Shown one piece after another: positions 60,483-64,000 of a stretch of DNA of 64,000 nt; within the stretch, counting starts at the first letter, position 1; each line of letters starts with the position of its first letter. This DNA comes from Gnetum montanum (taxonomy: Eukaryota; Streptophyta; Gnetopsida; Gnetales; Gnetaceae): the NCBI GenBank assembly GCA_015680685.1, contig MNCI01030805.1:225119-289118 (forward strand), given 5' to 3'. A program made the translations under genes and the position numbers. The notes beneath the pieces were generated by a model. That model was given only the letters and a program-made list of their open reading frames with translations, searched no databases and was not told the DNA's origin.

Positions 60483-63337
60483 ATGGTACCAAAGCAAAAA
60501 TATCCGTAGGAAGGAGAAAACTTGCAACCATGGGAGAAACAACCCAAACCTAGAAGGGGCCAGCAAGAATAGGGCCAAGAACTACCTAAGGCAACCCATG
60601 CAAGAAGACCTCTTCATGAGGAGCCTGAAGTGATATATGTCCAACAAATTCCAAAGGAAGCAGTATCAACCGAACAATCACAAAGAGGAGAAGTGCTTGG
60701 ACCTTTGCCAAGGCTTGATGTCACTTTGATTCAAGCCTGCCTTGATATCATTAAGTCCGAAGAAATTCAATGATCCATTCTTCAGGAGATCAACTTTGGA
60801 CCATTTTTAGAGAAGGCTCTAGAGGATGTCAAGACACAATTGTAAACCTTGCCCATGTGGCCAATTATCACATCCAGTGGGGAGTGGTACATGGAAGAAA
60901 CACACCTCTTCTAGAATAGTTGAAGGCCAGGATCCATAGTCAAGATCAAAGATAGTTAGATTTCCTATTCGGCAAAAGTTATTGCACAAGTACTTTGGTT
61001 GCCTGACACTGGAACATAACTGGTAGAATTATCCACATAAGGTGACCCTAAGGCCAAGAAGGAGTGGACCCAACATTTCTATGAGGTGGACGGTAAGGAT
61101 TATGGTGCACTCACATCGACAAAGTGATTTATTTCAAGATTGCAACCTATCACCTCAATCCAATGGTGAGGCCAAGTAAGGTAACTGCTTTCTCCACCCG
61201 AGTATGCACTACTCTAAGTAGGAAGTTCCCTGTTAACCTTCTACAACTACTATACTTAGAAATTGAAAAATGTTTCAAAGAAAATGAATGTGAAATGAAG
61301 ACCTTTCCCTTTCCATGTCTTATCATAAAAATTTACTAGAGGCTAGGCATTATTCACTACTCTAACGACACTCTTAGACATACTCCTTTGGCTTCATGAT
61401 CTAAGATCATGAAAGAGAGGATGCTAGCAATGACTCAATTAGAGAAGTTGCTGCCACCACCACCCACTTAGGAAATAACACCAGAGGCCCGTGCAACCAT
61501 GGAACAGTTCCAGAAAATCTAAGAATAGCTCTTGAGTGAACAAAAGTAGTAAGTAGGAATGAGTGAGGCAGATCCATCTGTGTAGTAGCTAGTGATGAGT
61601 CACCTTAATGAGGTGGCCCAAATAGTTAGCCAGATAGAGAGGGGTGGTCCCATTTTCTCTACTTAAAGAATGTAGTTTTCTTCAAGGTTGGATCCCAACA
61701 CTTGAGAGGTGATGGTGTAACTAGCAACACATCATCTATTCCCATCAATCTTTGGGGATGCTGCCATTTTCTCAATGAAGTTGGAGGAACGTGAAGAGGA
61801 AATTGTCTTGGTGATGCAACACCAAGGGCAATAAACAATGGTAGAAGTGACAGCTGACCGTGTAGCAGAAGCTTTGAACCCATTTGCAGCATCTGTACCA
61901 GACATATCTACACTCCAAGATGTGCAGATGTCCACAGGCATGGTTAGAAAGAGGTTAGATGCAGCTCAACATGAAAAGTTTTTGGAATGACTGGTAGGAA
62001 CTGGGCAACCAACTCCAAACATTTTTGATCTTCCCAAGAACATCACTGCAACCTAATCAGAGCTGCTAAATGCAAGGGGCAGATGCATTATTTTGGAAGG
62101 GCAACTAGAAATGACCCAAGAGAAAAATCAACACTTGGCTATGAAGGTTGTTGAACTTCAAGCTCAACTTGCAAAATAAGCAATCCTAAGCCAAACAGTG
62201 ACAAGGGATGAAGCTATCAAATAGCTTCAAGAATGATTTCAAAAAGCTAAGGAGGAGGAAGTGATGGTAATCATCAAATAGTCCATAGAAGAAGCTGAAA
62301 TGCACTCAATCAAAAAGGACTTAAATCAGATCCACCAAGAGAATGTAGCATTAACTACATAGATTCATCACCTGTAAAATGTTGATGCTTAGAAAGATCA
62401 AATTCAACAATTCTTTCATTAACAACAGGAGCAACTTGCTAAGGTAAATACTGAATTGAAGAAATTAGCTATAGAATATTGCAATCTATCAATGGAGGAG
62501 GTATGCATCCTACTTCAAAAGTCTACCATCGAGATTGCCACCTAGAAGAACGAAGCACTGAAATTTGAGAAAGTGAAAAATCACTATAGGGACCAAGTCC
62601 AGTTGCAAAAGGAAGTGAATAAAAAACAAATACAAATGGAAAAGGAAAAAATGAATGAAGCCCTCCAGCAACTCCAATAAGGAAGAGAGATTTGGAAACC
62701 CATCATTGATGGGATTGATGCCTACAACAAAGTAGAGATCCACTTGAAGGAGTTATAGATCGAGGAGATGATAGAGTACATGGAGTTGGCCAATCTCCAT
62801 TATGCAAACTTGGCAATGCTAACTCTCAAACAACCATGGTCAAAGTTAGAAAAATAAGTGGCTAGCTCATATCTCTTATACAAGGTAGAGTTTTAGCACT
62901 ACAAGGATGCCAAGCAGAAACTTAAGACTACTAACGCTAAACTCAAAGTTCTCATGTGGCGATTCAAAGATCAATGAGCTATCACTAAGAACCTAGCCAA
63001 ATGGATGAATGACTAACAGGAGTTGAATGACACAATCGAGGTGTTCAACATTGAATGCAAACAGTTTGCTGCCTAGTTTCTCAATGCCAAGGAGTTGTTT
63101 CTAACAATCCTGTGTCCTTGGGATGTGCCTGTTCCAACCCACATTCACGAAGCTGCATGGATGGTGCATGAGCCTAGGAGTAAGGAGGAGAAAATAAAAG
63201 AACTACTGGATGCTTTCCACCTCCCACCTAAAGTCATAGCAACAACAGGACATCTACAACCATCTCAACTACCTATGTGTGAAGCTAGTGAAGGTTCCTC
63301 AAAGCCTCAGGAACCACCACCACCTGGGACCATCTAA
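60483..63337 (+). pseudogene. Third ORF of element F: plant-transposon-like domain plus long coiled coil (broken)
   Basis: ATG 60483 directly after the predicted intron; ends with TAG/TAA after a Pro-rich tail (PQEPPPPGTI, 63337). About 950 codons with many CAA/CAG-type stops and a 1-nt shift near 61125. The first third (about 60700-61420) has WPIITSSGEWY and a helix-rich stretch YLEIEKCFKENE..FPFPCLI, reminiscent of the putative plant transposon domain found in accessory ORFs of plant gypsy elements. From about 61780 to 63060 it is rich in Gln, Glu, Lys and Leu with heptad-like spacing, so probably a coiled coil. No signal peptide or membrane segment is seen, so it is not evidently an envelope protein despite its env-like place. 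Domain assignment tentative. Confidence 0.65.
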
Positions 63338-63574
63338 TCTTCCCCAACAAGCACACCATCAAGGAACATGCTATCCAATTTTGAAGATTTAAGTCATGGT
63401 GTTCAATTTTGTGTCCTAAATACCTTCATTTTTTATAATGTTCTGATCCTTACACTCCAAATTTTGTCAAGTCAATTAGTTGTTTTATTTGAAGCAAAAT
63501 CAATCAATAATCCCATACCTTCCTAATTTTGTAAATAGAACTCAAGGATGACTTTTCATTCAATCGTTGGGATA
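63338..63574. other. Spacer before 3' LTR of F
   Basis: Non-coding. No strong polypurine tract is visible directly before the LTR; aactcaaggatgac (63540-63553) is the nearest candidate. Confidence 0.4.
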
Positions 63575-64000
63575 TGATGAGTCATGTTCTGTCAGTTGCA
63601 TCGACGTGGCCTCATCATCTAGGCCTCATTAACGAGGCCTAGTTGATGCATCATATCATGCATCGACGTGGCCCCACTGATGTAGTGTCATGTGTCAGCT
63701 ATAAATATGTGCTTGCAACCGCATTTATGGCATAAGTATATTACAGTTGCAGTAGAGCTCTTGCATTTTTTCCATTTGAAAGTTAGAATTTTTCTTCCAA
63801 GTGCTTGTAGCAAGAGCCATTGAGTGTATGGATCTTTATTTGTGCATTGTTGTACCTAAGCACCATAGTGTGTGCAACAATAATGATGAGCTTTCTGATA
63901 AACCTTGCAACACTCTAGATAGATTATTTATTTCATTTATGCATTTAATGGTTTTCATTATTTATTAAATTTTTCCAATTACTTATTAATTATTTTCTAG
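63575..64000 (+). mobile_element. Athila-like 3' LTR of element F (truncated by window end)
   Basis: The first 426 bases match 51074-51520, including TATAAATA at 63700-63707. Similarity is roughly 85-90% by eye. Confidence 0.85.

Larger units (their letters stand above)
51074..64000 (+). mobile_element. Athila-like element F (about 13 kb, 3' LTR cut by window end)
   Basis: LTR, tRNA-Asp primer site, gag-pol, spacer, internal promoter-like segment, third ORF, 3' LTR. Order, primer tRNA and RT motif fit the Athila lineage, in which a third ORF at this place is common. All frames are broken. Confidence 0.85.

Noticed and set aside
60483-63337. Envelope gene of an endogenous retrovirus
   Set aside because: The position is env-like, but no signal peptide or membrane span is visible and the sequence is coiled-coil rich.

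Overview
This window is plant nuclear repeat DNA with no intact host gene visible. It is AT-rich and consists of old, nested and tandemly joined Ty3/gypsy LTR retrotransposons, full of stop codons and small indels. Large reverse transcriptase/integrase relics, TG..CA LTRs with TATAAATA boxes, and primer sites matching plant tRNA-Asn and tRNA-Asp place it in a seed plant with a large genome. The depth of decay would fit a gymnosperm, but the species cannot be read from the sequence.

Positions 1-43.1 kb are a head-to-tail series of Tat/Ogre-like elements (tRNA-Asn primer site, dual RNase H, PPFGLKN-type RT). The order is: pol A (455-3919), LTR A (5539-6760), gag-protease A (7015-10797), an antisense gene (11183-17199), pol B (17766-21282), LTR B (22845-24068), gag-protease B (24323-27857), a second antisense gene copy (27946-31610), pol C (32345-35637), LTR C (37509-39398) and pol D (39402-42842). 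Neighbouring elements share LTRs, as expected from LTR-LTR recombination. The blocks 1-10.9 kb and 17.3-27.9 kb are roughly 90% identical by eye; the rest is more diverged.

The most interesting content is the antisense gene between protease and RT. In copy A it can be modelled as eight spliced exons on the minus strand. Exons 1 to 4 have almost the same lengths in both copies (119/119, 451/450, 275/275, about 1050/1051 nt, once a solo LTR is removed from copy A). Exon 2 resembles an FCP1/NLI-interacting-factor type HAD phosphatase that has lost catalytic acids in both copies. Later exons give an unrecognised middle domain, an acidic linker, a coiled-coil segment and a C-terminal tail with repeated PHEE motifs. 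Copy B has a TATA box on the minus strand upstream of its start. Arrays of a short motif (gacnttaaactagc) flank the antisense gene and follow each pol.

43.1-46.3 kb holds an inverted pol fragment and a diverged array with a period near 195 bp, then a 140-base assembly gap. From 46.5 kb the elements are Athila-like (FMDDFS-type RT, tRNA-Asp primer site): a partial pol E, a solo Tat-type LTR inserted with a 5-bp target duplication (48955-50350), and a nearly whole element F (LTR 51074-52013, gag-pol 52169-58319, a third ORF 60483-63337, 3' LTR from 63575 and cut by the window end). The third ORF follows a TATA box, a U3-like sequence and a predicted 5'UTR intron, so it may have its own promoter. 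Every coding region is broken; none looks able to act on its own today.
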